A DNA stretch of 64,000 nt from Clitoria ternatea (GCA_037962975.1 CM075669.1:108020501-108084500); one strand, 5' to 3'; shown: positions 23,005-34,061, counted from the stretch's first letter. Numbers and translations are program-made. The notes: generated by a model from the sequence alone, not told the origin.

Positions 23005-25630
23005 TTAGCTTATCTCTCCGCCCTTTCCTTTGCCCTTATCTCCGGTCTCGCCTCCCCTTTCACCAGCAGCTTTACCTACATCAGCACTTGTTCCTTCACC
23101 TCTAGGCCGCTGGGTGATGGGAGTCAGGAGCGAAGGTCCCATTGACTGACCTGTGGGAAGAGGAGCTAACTTATATGTGGTGTTTGGCGGCTCCTCCTGA
23201 CGATCCTCAACCAAAGCTACCAGTTTCCCTCCATGAAACTCATAGAACGGATCAATACCGTTCAAATTGAGTTCCACTTTGGGATTCCGGTATTGAATCT
23301 GACGAACAGCAAGCCCAAAGGATTCCTCGACTGCTTGGCTGCAGATATCCACAGCCTCTTCCGCTCGAGTGTTTGCAGCAGTCAGATCCGCTTTCAAAAC
23401 TTTGACCTCGTCATTCGAACTCGCTAGTTTTAGTAACAACTCCTTCTCCTTACGGGTCCAGTCTTCAACTTCTTGCGAGTAAACGACCTTGGCCTCTTTC
23501 AGCTCCTCTCCCAACTTGGCCGAATGCTCCTTCTCCGTACAGAGGCTGCTGTGGAGGTCAGAACTGATTTTCTTCTGATCAAGTGCTTGGTCCTCTGACT
23601 CTTTAAGCAGGTATTTCAGCCTGGTGATCTCTTCATCTTTTTGCTCCCCTTCCTCTTTGGAAGCCTTCAACTTATTCTCCAGTCGGAGGATGCTTGCCTT
23701 ATCCCTAGCTGCAACAACGTTAAGGTCATTAACTTTGCCTATTAACTTGCTGAGTTGTTCGTTATCCTCCGACAGTCTCCGAACCGACTTCAGGAGACCG
23801 GACAGTTCTGCTAACTGCCACTGTCCGACGTCACAAGCTTTTGTTACTTCCTCAGGCTCTAAAGTCTTCAGCTTGTACGGAGAATCAGGGATGCATTGAG
23901 GCACTGGACCCTCATACACTAGGTATGGGGCAAGATTGGAATTCCCTGGAGGAGGACAGGAAACCTTGGGTGCAAAGTAAGCAGTTATTGGTTTGGCAAC
24001 CGACGTAGGAACACTGCTTGGGGCATCCGGTGTAGCCTTTTCTATCGTCTTTCCCTTAGAAGCCTCTGCATCAACTGCCCCTTCGGAAGTCTTTTGTTTT
24101 TTGGGAGAGGGCTGAGACTCGGTTTTCTTGGAAGGCTCATGTTTTGCTTTTTTTCCTCTTCTCACCAACCTTTTTTCCCTTAACATTGGAGGTCGGTATA
24201 TCAGATCCGCCCTCCAACAAAGGAATATCGTCACCAGCAGATGAGGTGAGTATGATGGTCTCAATAGTAGCCTTTTTGGAATTCCGCTTTGCCTGAATGT
24301 TGTTTTCAGCCACCACGGATTTCCCTCCAGCTTTGAGGCCTTTCAACTTCTCCATCTCTGGTGACTCAGCTCCAATTTCAACTGCATAATCAGATAGAAA
24401 GATCATCAGTAACAGAAGATATCGAGACATAAAAAGAAAGAGCATATAAAATGACAGGAAATTACGTAAATATTCCTCGCAGGTGGTCTTTGACCCTAGC
24501 AAACGCCTGCAAGAGAAAAACTTATGCGAGGCGGTGTATGATTGAAGAGCAGAAAGAACGGAAACCGATGTTGGGGTTAACTCGTCCTCGTCGGTGTAGT
24601 AAGCCTGGGACGTCAACAAGAAATGTTCATGCGTCCAGGCCATGGGGAACTCTTCAATCCCGTCTTTATTCAGCCAAAAAATTGGATCATCGGGCTTCAC
24701 ATGAATCTTGGTGAAATAAGATTTGAAGGAACGTCCATCAACTTTGGCAGAGTCAGTGTAGGATTTGAAGTTGATGATCTTGGAGAGAGTCCGGAGGGTT
24801 ATCAGACTTACTCCTCCCTTCTCCCTATTGGCACGACGGACAACCTACGTGAAATAAAAGAGCATGGCCACCGTCGATGTAAAATTGAAGTGCTCCCCAA
24901 GCACTTCAAGAGAACGGATCAAACCCCATCCGTTGGGATGAAGCTGTGAGGGAGCGCAATCCAAGAACCTCAGAACAACCATTTGGAGTTTGGTGAGCGG
25001 GAAGCGTACGCCTAAGTTCAGGAATAAGAAGTCATACATATATATTGACCTCTCATCTGGTGTATGACAGATCCGTTCTGAAGGCAAGGGAGCCAACACC
25101 ATAAAATGCTCCTTGTATTTTTCTTTTTTGGAAACGGTGAAGCGAGGCTCCAACCTTGCTCCATCCTCCCGAGCATGTATGGACACCGTATCACGAAATT
25201 CGTCAGCAACCTAGCTATATGGGCGTTTCTGCTGGAACTTTACCCAGTCAATCCGGTGTACAACTACATTACACAATCCAGAAGCTGTCTTCATGATATA
25301 TTTTTGAGAAGATGCTCCACCACTAGAGGTGCTTTCTCCAGATATCTTCTTTACGGCTAGCTTAAACGCCTTTACACTACGATAAAAGCTAACATCATCA
25401 GAGAGGTACAAATCAGCGCTCCCCTCACTCTCGCTAGAAGAGGATTCTGAAGAGGGTATGATCACCCTTCGCCTCGAGTAGGGTGACGCCTCCCTCTCTG
25501 AATGAAGTGGATTTGAGTGGACGATCACAGGGATCCTCCCACCACGACTCGAGGAAGTACGAGACAACACTCTCCCTCCCCTTCCCCTACGGCCAACATG
25601 GCTCGAGCTAGCAAAGCCTCTCCCAGACAT
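23005..25630 (-). pseudogene. Antisense gene A (Tat aORF), spliced, two exons
   Basis: Encoded opposite to the element. Exon 1 is 25630-24466: a Ser/Arg/Gly-rich head, then CAPSQLHPNGWGLIRSLEVL (about 24950-24890), the hallmark of the putative gypsy-type transposon domain (Pfam Transposase_28). Exon 2 is 24381-23005: a Lys-rich stretch, a long heptad-rich coiled coil, then a conserved C-terminus (EESFGLAVRQ, FYEFHGGKL). The 84-nt intron has a gtaat donor and gcag acceptor at phase 1, matched in gene B. Damage: TAG at about 25211 and 24845 (the second CAG to TAG relative to B), and a frameshift at a T-run near 24150. Original length about 847 residues. Function is unknown; DNA or capsid binding is speculation. 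Confidence 0.82.
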
Positions 25631-25799
25631 TTAGAAAAACTAGAAGAAAAAATGAGAAGATAAAAGAGAGGTTACCTAAGAATGAAGAGAAGTGGTGATT
25701 CAAATCTCACACAAGCAAACAGGAATGTCTTCTCAAAATTTTTGCAGAGTTTCATCAGGGAAGCAAACACTGAGTAACTTTTGAATCTATTAAGTTCTC

Positions 25800-25808
25800 T
25801 TTTTATAA
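25800..25808 (-). promoter_or_regulatory. TATA box of antisense gene A
   Basis: ttataaaaa on the minus strand, about 170 bp upstream of the ATG at 25630. Genes B and C have a TATA box at a comparable position. Confidence 0.6.
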
Positions 25809-26023
25809 GGAGTTGAAGGTTATGTCGTTTACAATCAAACGACACTTTTAAACGACACCTTTTTCATAGACACAAGGCTGCCGTTTCGAACATTGAGGCG
25901 TGAAATCAGCGTCAATTCGTCAAAGGGTCTCTCAAATGGGCATCAGAATTTAAATTTCAAGCCCATTAAGCCCCTCAGTGACGGTTATAAAGACGTGCAC
26001 AGTTAAAGCAATAATGGCTTGCC

Positions 26024-26029
26024 CACGTG
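26024..26029. promoter_or_regulatory. G-box upstream of antisense gene A
   Basis: cacgtg in cccacgtgattaaaggcat, 216 bp upstream of the TATA box. The same context occurs before gene B. Confidence 0.55.
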
Positions 26030-26297
26030 ATTAAAGGCATAAATGTCCAATCATGAGAAACGTTGCAACTGTTTCCCGAACACCAAGGGTTGTAAGTTTC
26101 AATAACTTCTGGGATTCCCACACAAAAAACTTTTTGTACAGATCCGTCCTAAGAAGATCTAGACAACGGAACTTCATTATAAGAACGGATATTTACGTAA
26201 CCACGTAATGACTTTCTATAAATGACGAATATCATCCGGTATCCAAATTCATTACGGACAATGTAGCTTATATGAGCCACTTTACTAGTCCCTTACA

Positions 26298-26345
26298 CAA
26301 GCTAGGGGACAAATAGAGTGATGACCCTGTCTCGATACCGTATTT
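26298..26345 (+). other. Fossil polypurine tract / LTR-start junction inside element I
   Basis: acaagctaggggacaaat matches the PPT before both 3' LTRs (30649 and 46530). It is followed by tgatgaccctgtctcgatac, resembling the first 20 bases of the element II-type LTR, after which similarity stops. It marks the end of module A and shows that a whole 3' end was once here. Confidence 0.75.
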
Positions 26346-26393
26346 GATAACAAAATTGAAAACTCAGTTCCATACCCTGACAATCGAAACGTA

Positions 26394-26760
26394 CTTCCCC
26401 AGGACGGATGATCTCAATCACCCAATCTGTGATTTGACGATGTAACTCCTGGCGTGGTGTACTTCCCCAGGACGGATGATCTCAATCACCCAATCTGTGA
26501 TTTAACGATGTAACTCCTGGCATGGACAATTCCCATCATCATCCTTATGATGGAAGCCCTTGAAATCTCAATCTGTATTCTGACAATTGAGAAGTATTTC
26601 CCCAGGACGGACGATCTCAATCACCTATCCTGTGATTTGATGATGTAACTCCTGTGATCTTGAAGGCTCAATCCGTACTCTCACGATTGAGAGATATTTC
26701 CCCAGGACGGATATTCTCTATCACTTAATCTATGATTTTATATATCAACTCCTGGCGTGA
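26394..26760 (+). repeat. Hairpin-forming tandem repeats
   Basis: Four units start at about 26395, 26463, 26588 and 26699. Each has ccccaggacggatg(a) then a stem such as tcaatcac/gtgatttga, then gatgtaactcctgg. A fifth, isolated unit is at 20881-20920 beyond pol. Stems are 8 bp with a 7-base loop; the fourth unit is degraded. Confidence 0.8.
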
Positions 26761-27352
26761 ACCAATTCCCATCACTATCCCTATGATGGAAGACACAACC
26801 ATCATCTTTATATATATCTTTGCAGTTCCCAAAGCTCGGAATGATACTCTCACATCAAACAGCAGATTGACTCTGTGAACCTCCCTGTGAGAATAACTCC
26901 AATTAATGCTAGTCATCCGTTCTGAGACACCGCTCCTATGAACAACAGATCGACTCATTTTCTCCCCAATAGACTTAAGGATGATGCCCTATGACAGGTA
27001 TCTATCCCTTAACATATTTATACTTGGGGACAGTATTCATGTATATATTTCTCCGTTTCAAATTTATTTATTGTCTAATTTTTTGAGGCAATTATTTCAA
27101 TCCGACCTCAATGTTTATCATACGGAACGGATTATCAATTACTAAAACGATATATACATCTAAGTTATATTATTCTTCATGAAATATTGAAGACAAATTT
27201 CTGAAAAGGAATTTTATTTATTTGTGAAAAACAAGATTAACATGTAAGCCGGAGTTGATCCCGGTACACAACTTTACATACAAAAAATATCAAAACTACG
27301 GAGGAGGAACTTGCTCTCCTGTCTCTTTTTGTCCTTCCCCTTCTCCAGGTTC
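26761..27352. other. Spacer before antisense gene B
   Basis: AT-rich, no gene. Contains ggagttgatcccgg (27251-27264), shared with module A. Would hold the 3' UTR of gene B. Confidence 0.5.
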
Positions 27353-29920
27353 TTACGTCCCTTCTTTTGGGATTTCTTCCGGAGCTTTCTCTTCAGGTGC
27401 CTCAGTACCTCCTTCAGATGAGATGCCCTCTGGTTTAGGAATAGCAGGATTCGGATCCATACTTTGACCCTTGGGAAGAGGGGGCAAACCGTATAAGGAC
27501 TCCGGAGGATCTTCAAGACGATCTTCAACCACTGCGAATAGTTTCCCTCCATGAAATTCATAAAATGGATTCATTCCATAAAGGTTTAGTTTCGCAATGG
27601 GATTGCGGTAGAAGACTTGACGTATAGCCAGGCCGAAGGATTCTTCAGTAACCTGGTTGCATATATCAATGGCTTCCCCCGCCTCAGCTCTTGCTACAGC
27701 CAATTCTTCCTGCAATTTCGAAAGATCTCCATCCGATCCTTGGGATTCCGTGCTCCTAGCCTTCAGTCCCTCGATCTCAAGGAGGAACTTCTTCTCCTTC
27801 TGGGACCACTCCTCTGCTTGTTTGAAATAATCCTCCGTAGCAGCTTTGCTTTTGTCTTCAAAATTAGCTTGTTTAGCTTGACTGCTACGGAGATCTTCTT
27901 GTGATATACCAAGCATCTCCTCCTTTTCCGCCAATTTACCCTCCAAGTCTTTAAGCATGGTTTTGAGCTTGAGATTTTCCTTGTTCATAATATCTTCGAA
28001 CTCTTTAGACTTGGCAAGGCGATCTTCCATTAATCTTAGGGTGGCTTTATCTTTCCCCGACGAGAGGTTGAGTTGCTCTACTTTATCACTCAGCTCATCA
28101 ACCTTGTCAACATCATCAGCTAACAAACTGAATGAGTGAAGCATCCCAATCAGTTCTGCTATCTGCCATTTTCCAGCCTCACACGCCTCCTTGATTTCTT
28201 TAGTTTTAAGCGTGGGCCGGACTTCGTACAACGGCTGAGGAAGAATTGCTGGAGTTGTCCCCCGGTATGAGAGGAAGGGAGTAAGGAATGAAGCAGTGGG
28301 GAAAGAGATCGGACTAGATCCAAGGACCCCAGAAGGAACACCCTTATGGAGTCCAAAAGAAACTTCAGCTGCATCTGAGGTCTCTACAGCTTTACCTTTT
28401 GAAGCTCTTTCCCTTTTCAGACTCCGTGAAGGTTTATGTTTCTTCGATGGTCCTCCTGAAGAATCATTCTTGATCTTCCTCCTCCTCTCTGTTATTTTGG
28501 GCTGACTCGTAGTTGCGCCAACACCAGTCAAGCCGCCCTCTACCAGTGGAATCTCCCCTTCTACATCTGAGGTCAGAATGATCACCTCGGAACAATCCTT
28601 CACAGAATCCTTCTTAGGTAGGATTTTATTCTCGCCAGCTACAGATTTGCCTCATGCTTTCAAATCTTTCAACTTGTCCATGTCCGGAGATTTTTGCCCT
28701 ATTTCACCTACATACATAAATAAAACGTGTTAGCAACGAAGAAATGCTCAATACAGTTAACAAAGGAGGAAAAGAAGAATAAAACAAGAATTACGGAGAT
28801 ATTCATCCCGGACTACACTTGAACTACTCAAAAGACGTCTACACAAAAATGCTTTAAAACGTGTAGAATATGCTTCAAGGGCGAATAACACCGTCACCAT
28901 TTCAGTAGATAGCTCGGACTGATGAGTGAAGTATGCTGAAGAATTCAGGAGAAAGTGCTCATGAGTCCAGCTCAAGGGAAATTTATTAAGACCCTCTTCA
29001 TTCTTCCAGAAGACGGGCTTATTCTTCTTGATTGATATCTGGGTAAAGAAGGACTTAAATGCTTTCCCGTCAACTTTAGCCGAATCGGTGTAGGATTCGA
29101 AGTTCACAAAGGAACATAGAGTTCGGAGTGTGATTAGGCCTACACCGCCTTGCTTGTTAGCCCTCCGAACTACCTGAGTATAGTAGAATAGCATCGCTAC
29201 GGTGGGCGTAAAGTTGAAGTAGTCTCCCAATACTTCTAGAGCACGGACGAGTCCCCAACCGTTCGGATGGAGTTGAGAAGGTGCACAATTTAGGAACCTT
29301 AATACACCTATTTGAAACTCGGATAAGGGGAAACAAACTTCGAGGTGATGAAATACAAAATTATGCATATATACCGAACGCTCATCTGGAACAACGTGGT
29401 ATATCCATTCTGTAGGGAGCGGCGCAAATACCCTGAACCACTTTTTCATTTCCTCCTCAGCGCAAACTGTAAACCTTGGCTGAATCCGAGCTCCGTCCTC
29501 ATTCGCATAATGGGAGGCTAAGTTTTTAAACTCGTCAACTATCCAGCAGAAGGGCCACTTAGCCTGGAGTTCTTCCCAATTTAGCCGAGAAGCGACTACG
29601 CTATACAGACCTTCTGCTGTTGTCAGAACAATTTGATCCCTAGAGGTTCCTTCTCCAGTCATCGTGTGAGTAGCGTGAACAAAAATCTCTGTTCTACGAT
29701 AAAACGTCACATCGTCAGAAGGGTAACAATCATTACTCATCTCACTTTTCAGAGCGACTACAATCAGAGGACGACTCTGAGAAGGGAAAAGTCACTCTCC
29801 ACCGTGAGTAAGATCCCCTTTCTGAGTGACATGACTCAGCCCTCGGAAGAATCACAAGGATTCTTCCCCCATGATAATTAGGGTTGCGAGAAGTTAATCT
29901 CCCCCTAGTAAGATACATTT
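27353..29920 (-). pseudogene. Antisense gene B (second Tat aORF copy), spliced, two exons
   Basis: Paralogue of gene A in the same element. Exon 1 runs from about 29920 to 28795 and exon 2 from 28707 to 27353. The 87-nt intron (28794-28708) is at the same codon position and phase as in A. The domain motif CAPSQLHPNGWGLVRALEVL is near 29270-29210, followed by FNFTPTVAMLFYYTQVVRR. The coiled coil is at about 28180-27660, and the C-terminal EESFGLAIRQVFYRNP and FYEFHGGKL are kept. Damage is light: a frameshift near 29741 and a TGA near 28654 where A has a Gly codon. From 28603 the frame is open for 416 residues. Predicted original length about 826 residues. A and B differ far more than the LTRs, so the pair predates this insertion. 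Confidence 0.83.
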
Positions 29921-30113
29921 TTTTTCGAGCAAAAACAGCAGAGTAAAAGAAGACGAAAATAACCGGAGAAAGAAAAATGGTTACCTCAGATGATAAGGAA
30001 GATGAAGACTGAGAAAAGCTTCGTAAAACAAGTGGCAAGCGTCCTTACAAAATTTTTGCAGAGTTTTGCTAAGAAATCAGAAATGAGTGGAACCTAGAAT
30101 CCACTAAGTGTTT

Positions 30114-30121
30114 CTTTTATA
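30114..30121 (-). promoter_or_regulatory. TATA box of antisense gene B
   Basis: tataaaag on the minus strand about 195 bp upstream of the probable ATG at 29920. Confidence 0.6.
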
Positions 30122-30349
30122 GGAAACGAAAGGGTTCGGTTACCAACTCTTGAGGTTGTGTCGTTCATGACTAAACGCGTTGATTCACGAGTCGAACGAC
30201 ACAGTCGTTCTAAATTCATGGGCGCCAAAACAATATCAATTCATCAAAGGGCCTCTTCGCTGGGCCCAGAAGTTTTAAAAATTGTAGGCCCATTAAGCCC
30301 TAAATGACGGTTACTGAGATTTCCGTCTTAAATGCAATAACTGCTCGCA

Positions 30350-30355
30350 CACGTG
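30350..30355. promoter_or_regulatory. G-box upstream of antisense gene B
   Basis: cacgtg in gcacacgtgattaaaggcat, 229 bp upstream of the TATA box, in the same sequence context as for gene A. Confidence 0.55.
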
Positions 30356-30648
30356 ATTAAAGGCATTTAATGTCTAATCATGCGACGCAATCTATGCTCT
30401 ACAGACGTCACACGAATTTCAAGGGTCTTCAATTTTCAAAAAACTTTTGGTATTCCCCTGCTACGAATCTTTGTCTGAAACCGTTATAACAACATTATGA
30501 CAACGGAACGTTCAACCCTAGGACGGTTCCTCATGACATAATAATGCTGAACAGCACACCTGCATAAAAACGTTTCCTGCAAAGCTATACCGGCATCTAG
30601 ACCTTTCGCAGGTTGAGTAGCTCATGTGAACAACTACACAGTCCCTCA

Positions 30649-30666
30649 CACAAGCTAGGGGACATA
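30649..30666 (+). promoter_or_regulatory. Element I polypurine tract
   Basis: acaagctaggggacata directly before the 3' LTR start at 30667. Nearly the same motif precedes the element II 3' LTR. Confidence 0.8.
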
Positions 30667-31408
30667 TGATCCGGTCTTGATACCGGTATCCAATCTGTAA
30701 GACATATTTTAACATCTTTATCAAGACGTCAACATGTAACCGGTGTCATCGGTATACATCCGGACTCTAATTCCGTATCAGGCGCTCTCCCTATACCGGT
30801 TGTCCAGGATAACACCATGACACCGGATAACATATACGTCACTACGCAGAAGACAGAAGGCATTACTACAGGGACCGATCAATAATTCCCTGCACTACGA
30901 GCCAAAATCTGCTCACGGGAATGGTCAATTTGTCCCTTAATTCTAGCCTATACTCCCTACGCTCAATATAAAATAGCCACTTGACCCAATCATTCTGGTA
31001 AGTGCGCAATAAAATAATAATTTAAGGCGTTATTGGAGGTTAGTGGTTCCCCACTAACGGATCCTCGAATATCGAGCCAATCAGGTATATGAACTCTCTT
31101 CATCAACGAAGAGAATGATTCTTTTTTAACTCTATCTACTTACAATTACTCTCTGAAAACATTGCTCACTTGGAATATCATCACTGACTTGAGCATCGGA
31201 GAATCTTTGCAGGTGACACCACCTTTCACCCACATCAACGCGTAAGGACGGTGTGAAGGACCTCCAGGACGCCTAATCCGCTCTCATCATACAGAGACAT
31301 TGGATACATAAACCAGATACTCGTATAACCGGTCTTCAGAGAAGTAATCATATACTATTTGTGACTGACCAGACACCGGATCTCTTGACCCTGGTTCAGG
31401 ACTGATCA
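30667..31408 (+). repeat. Element I 3' LTR
   Basis: Same length as the 5' LTR. Ends gactgatca, followed by the tatat target duplication. Confidence 0.95.
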
Positions 31409-31722
31409 TATATAAATACCAACATTTTCACTACTCTGGTACGTTAGACTCATTCTCGAACTTACACTTCAGAAACCTTGAATTCCTTTTCTGGTTATTG
31501 ATTTGAGCGTCAGAGAATCTTTGCAGGTGACACCACCTTTCGCCCTTCTTCAACACGAAAGCTTGGTGTGAAGGATCTCTAGACAACAAAACTTTTATTC
31601 TCCCACTGAGATAAAGGGTACAATACCAGATACCCACTGTACCGGTGTACAAATCTCTTTCAACTGATAACATTTGAGGCTGGTCCCACACCGGATCCTT
31701 GACCCCGGTTCAGACCAGTTCA
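31409..31722 (+). repeat. Element II 5' LTR, right half
   Basis: Begins with the duplicated tatat, then aaataccaacattttcac, which in the uninterrupted 3' LTR follows gcatgtatat directly (46850-46875). Ends gaccagttca at 31722. Confidence 0.92.
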
Positions 31723-31745
31723 TTGGCGTTAGATTTATTCCCACT
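31723..31745 (+). promoter_or_regulatory. Element II primer-binding site, mostly deleted
   Basis: ttggcg then ttagatttattccc. Element I has ttggcacgcccagtgggac and about ten further bases before its ttattccc. A deletion of roughly 15-20 bases removed most of the PBS. Confidence 0.6.
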
Positions 31746-31771
31746 TTTCACAGAAGTCTTGTGACTTTACT

Positions 31772-34061
31772 ATGGAAGGCAACATGAGGGATGTTCAGGA
31801 GGGGCACGTGGAGAACGTTACGCCCCAGGTCAATAGGCGTTTGGTTTTTGAGTCTCCAGCAGGGAGCTTTCGGAGGATGATGCTACTAGGAACGCCTGAC
31901 CCTCATGATGAAATCATTAAGTAACTAAGGGAGAAGTTGGTTGAGCTGAAGAGGGACTGTAGGCAGTAAGAAGAGAATGTGGTTTCGCAGGCTGAGGAGA
32001 CCCACAAAGCTTCAGGGAGAGAGAAGTCGACTACTCTCCAATATTCTAAGATTCCCATGTATGAGGAGAGGGAGCAGACCTAGGACTCGGATGAGAGGTT
32101 ACTGGCAGAAGGAATGAGCCAGTGGTGGCAGCCTCAGGGACATACAGGCTCAACGTCCTATTTTCTAGGAGATTGATGAGCGTGCCTATCCCTAGGCACT
32201 TGCAGCGACCCAACCTCTATTCATTGGGAAGTACACGGGTGAGACGGACCCCAGTAAGCACTTGGATGCTTATGCTTACGAGGCAATGTTTTTGGGAGCA
32301 GAGAAAGACGTCATGTGTCAGATGTTTCCTCGCACCCTTGTTGGAGAGGCCCTAAGCTGGTTCAAGGGACTTCCAATGGGGTCGATAGACTATTGGAAGG
32401 AGATGACAACAACGTTCGGTGATCATTTTGTCATTTCCAGGGATGTTCCCTGGACGTCACACACTCTCGCCTAAATCAAGTAGGGTGAGAACGAAACTCT
32501 GAAGGATTTCCTGAAGAGATTTTAGAAAGAGGCAGCCATGGTCCCTAATCTTACGGAGGCTATACAGTTGCACATTGTTATTGAGGCTTTACAGCCTAAA
32601 TCCGCCTTTGCTTTGTCTTTAGCAAAGAGTCCTCTGGCGTCTTTTGAGGAGTTCTAAAGGAAGGCCTCGAAGTACATTGACATTGAGATGCACCTAGAGG
32701 CCATAACAGCGAGATCAAAACCGCCTGTTCCGATATCACAGCCACCCAAGGAGAAAGATAGGGCTAGGGCGGAGAGGCCTTTTCAAAGAGAAAGGTTCAA
32801 GAACCCTCAACCCCAGCAGCAGGAGAGTCGCGTAGCCTCCTTTAGTAACTATGCCCCGCTAAACACCAGACCAGCACAGATCTTAAGAGAAGTGGGATGG
32901 CCAATGTTCAGTGTCTATGGGATCAGAAGGCCAGCTCCGTTAAAGAGGCCTGGGAATCCACGCAAGTTCTACGATTTCCATGAACAGGCAGGGCACCCCA
33001 CTAAGGAGTGTAAGTCTTTGAAGGACGCAGTGGAGACCCTCATTCGTGAGGGGAAATTGAAGCAATATCTCTTTAAGGAGAGATTCATGGATGAGCCAAA
33101 CCGGATGGAGAAGCAGAGTCATGACCGCGATGAAGATGGTGATAACAGCTGGGGTTCCACGAAGAGATTAACTACGATGGAGAAGCAGAAGAGGATCGCT
33201 ATCACTAAAGTGGTGTAGGAAGAGAAAGCTCCCCAGCAACAGCAGCGAGGCTGACGTAAGGTGATCGATATGATCGCCGATGGATTTGCTGGGGGAGGAG
33301 CATCAATCACTACGAGGAAGAGTCATCATCGTATGATTCTCTCAGTTTAAGGCAAGCCTCGAGATAATCGCCCATTTCAGGTCGGGGTAGTAGCTCCAGT
33401 GATTTCCTTCTCCGACGAAGACTTTGGCCTGACCATCCCTAGGTGTGATGATGCGGTGGTCATCATAGAAGTCATTGTGAACAAGGACGTCAAGCGAATC
33501 CTTGTTGATCAGGGGAGTTCCTACGATGTTATTTTTTATAACTGCTTTAAAAGAATGGATTTTAATGATTTTGATATTCAGCCTTATAGCAGGAACCAAC
33601 AACCTTTAATGGAGCCAAGCAGCCAACTAAGGGCTATCTGGATACTTATGTGTTATTTGAGGGTGAGCCTGGAGCATGGATGGTAAAGTCTAGGGTGTTG
33701 GTGATAGACGTCAAATCACCATATAATGGTATCATAGGCCGGCCCACTTTAAATGCTATAGAGGCTATCGTGTCAATGCCCCATCTTCTTATCAAGTTCA
33801 TCGATAAGGACAACAACGTTTCATCCATTTGGGGTGACCAGGAGATGGCCAGGTATTGCTATAACTTGAGCCTAAATATGGTAAAGTTGGAGGCATTCAA
33901 CAAAAAGAGGAAGTTGAACGACAGAGGGACCGCGGCTGGATCTGTCAGCTTAATTGACCTCGATTCCAGTGTGGAACTTAAGATTGATTCGCTCAATCCG
34001 TCCAAGCGGGGGGTTCCAGAGAAGTTGTACTTGGAGACAGCCCGAAAAAGGTCACACACAT
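31772..34061 (+). pseudogene. Element II gag-protease pseudogene, pol cut off
   Basis: Starts MEGNMRDVQEGHVEN, as in element I. Capsid domain EALSWFKGLPMGSIDYWKEM at about 32345-32405, CDFHEQ-like region at 32967-33015 (here YDFHEQAGHPTKEC, with the first Cys changed to Tyr), protease ILVDQGSSYDVIFYN at about 33500-33540. Many stops, several of them tag or taa where element I has Gln or Lys. Homology ends at about 34061, inside the stretch leading into RT, where an opposite-strand Tekay element begins. Confidence 0.88.

Larger units (their letters stand above)
14401..31408 (+). mobile_element. Complete Tat-clade Ty3/Gypsy element I, 17.0 kb
   Basis: Two 742-bp LTRs (14401-15142, 30667-31408) start tgatccggtc and end gactgatca. 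They differ at about 23 sites by eye, near 3%, mostly transitions. The TSD is tatat at 14396-14400 and 31409-31413. Internal order: PBS, gag, protease, RT, RNase H, archaeal-like RNase H, integrase, hypervariable tandem-repeat spacer, antisense gene A, fossil PPT/LTR junction, hairpin-repeat spacer, antisense gene B, PPT. The second RNase H and antisense ORFs before the 3' LTR are known traits of the Tat lineage. Length is at the high end because the antisense module is doubled. Confidence 0.95.
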
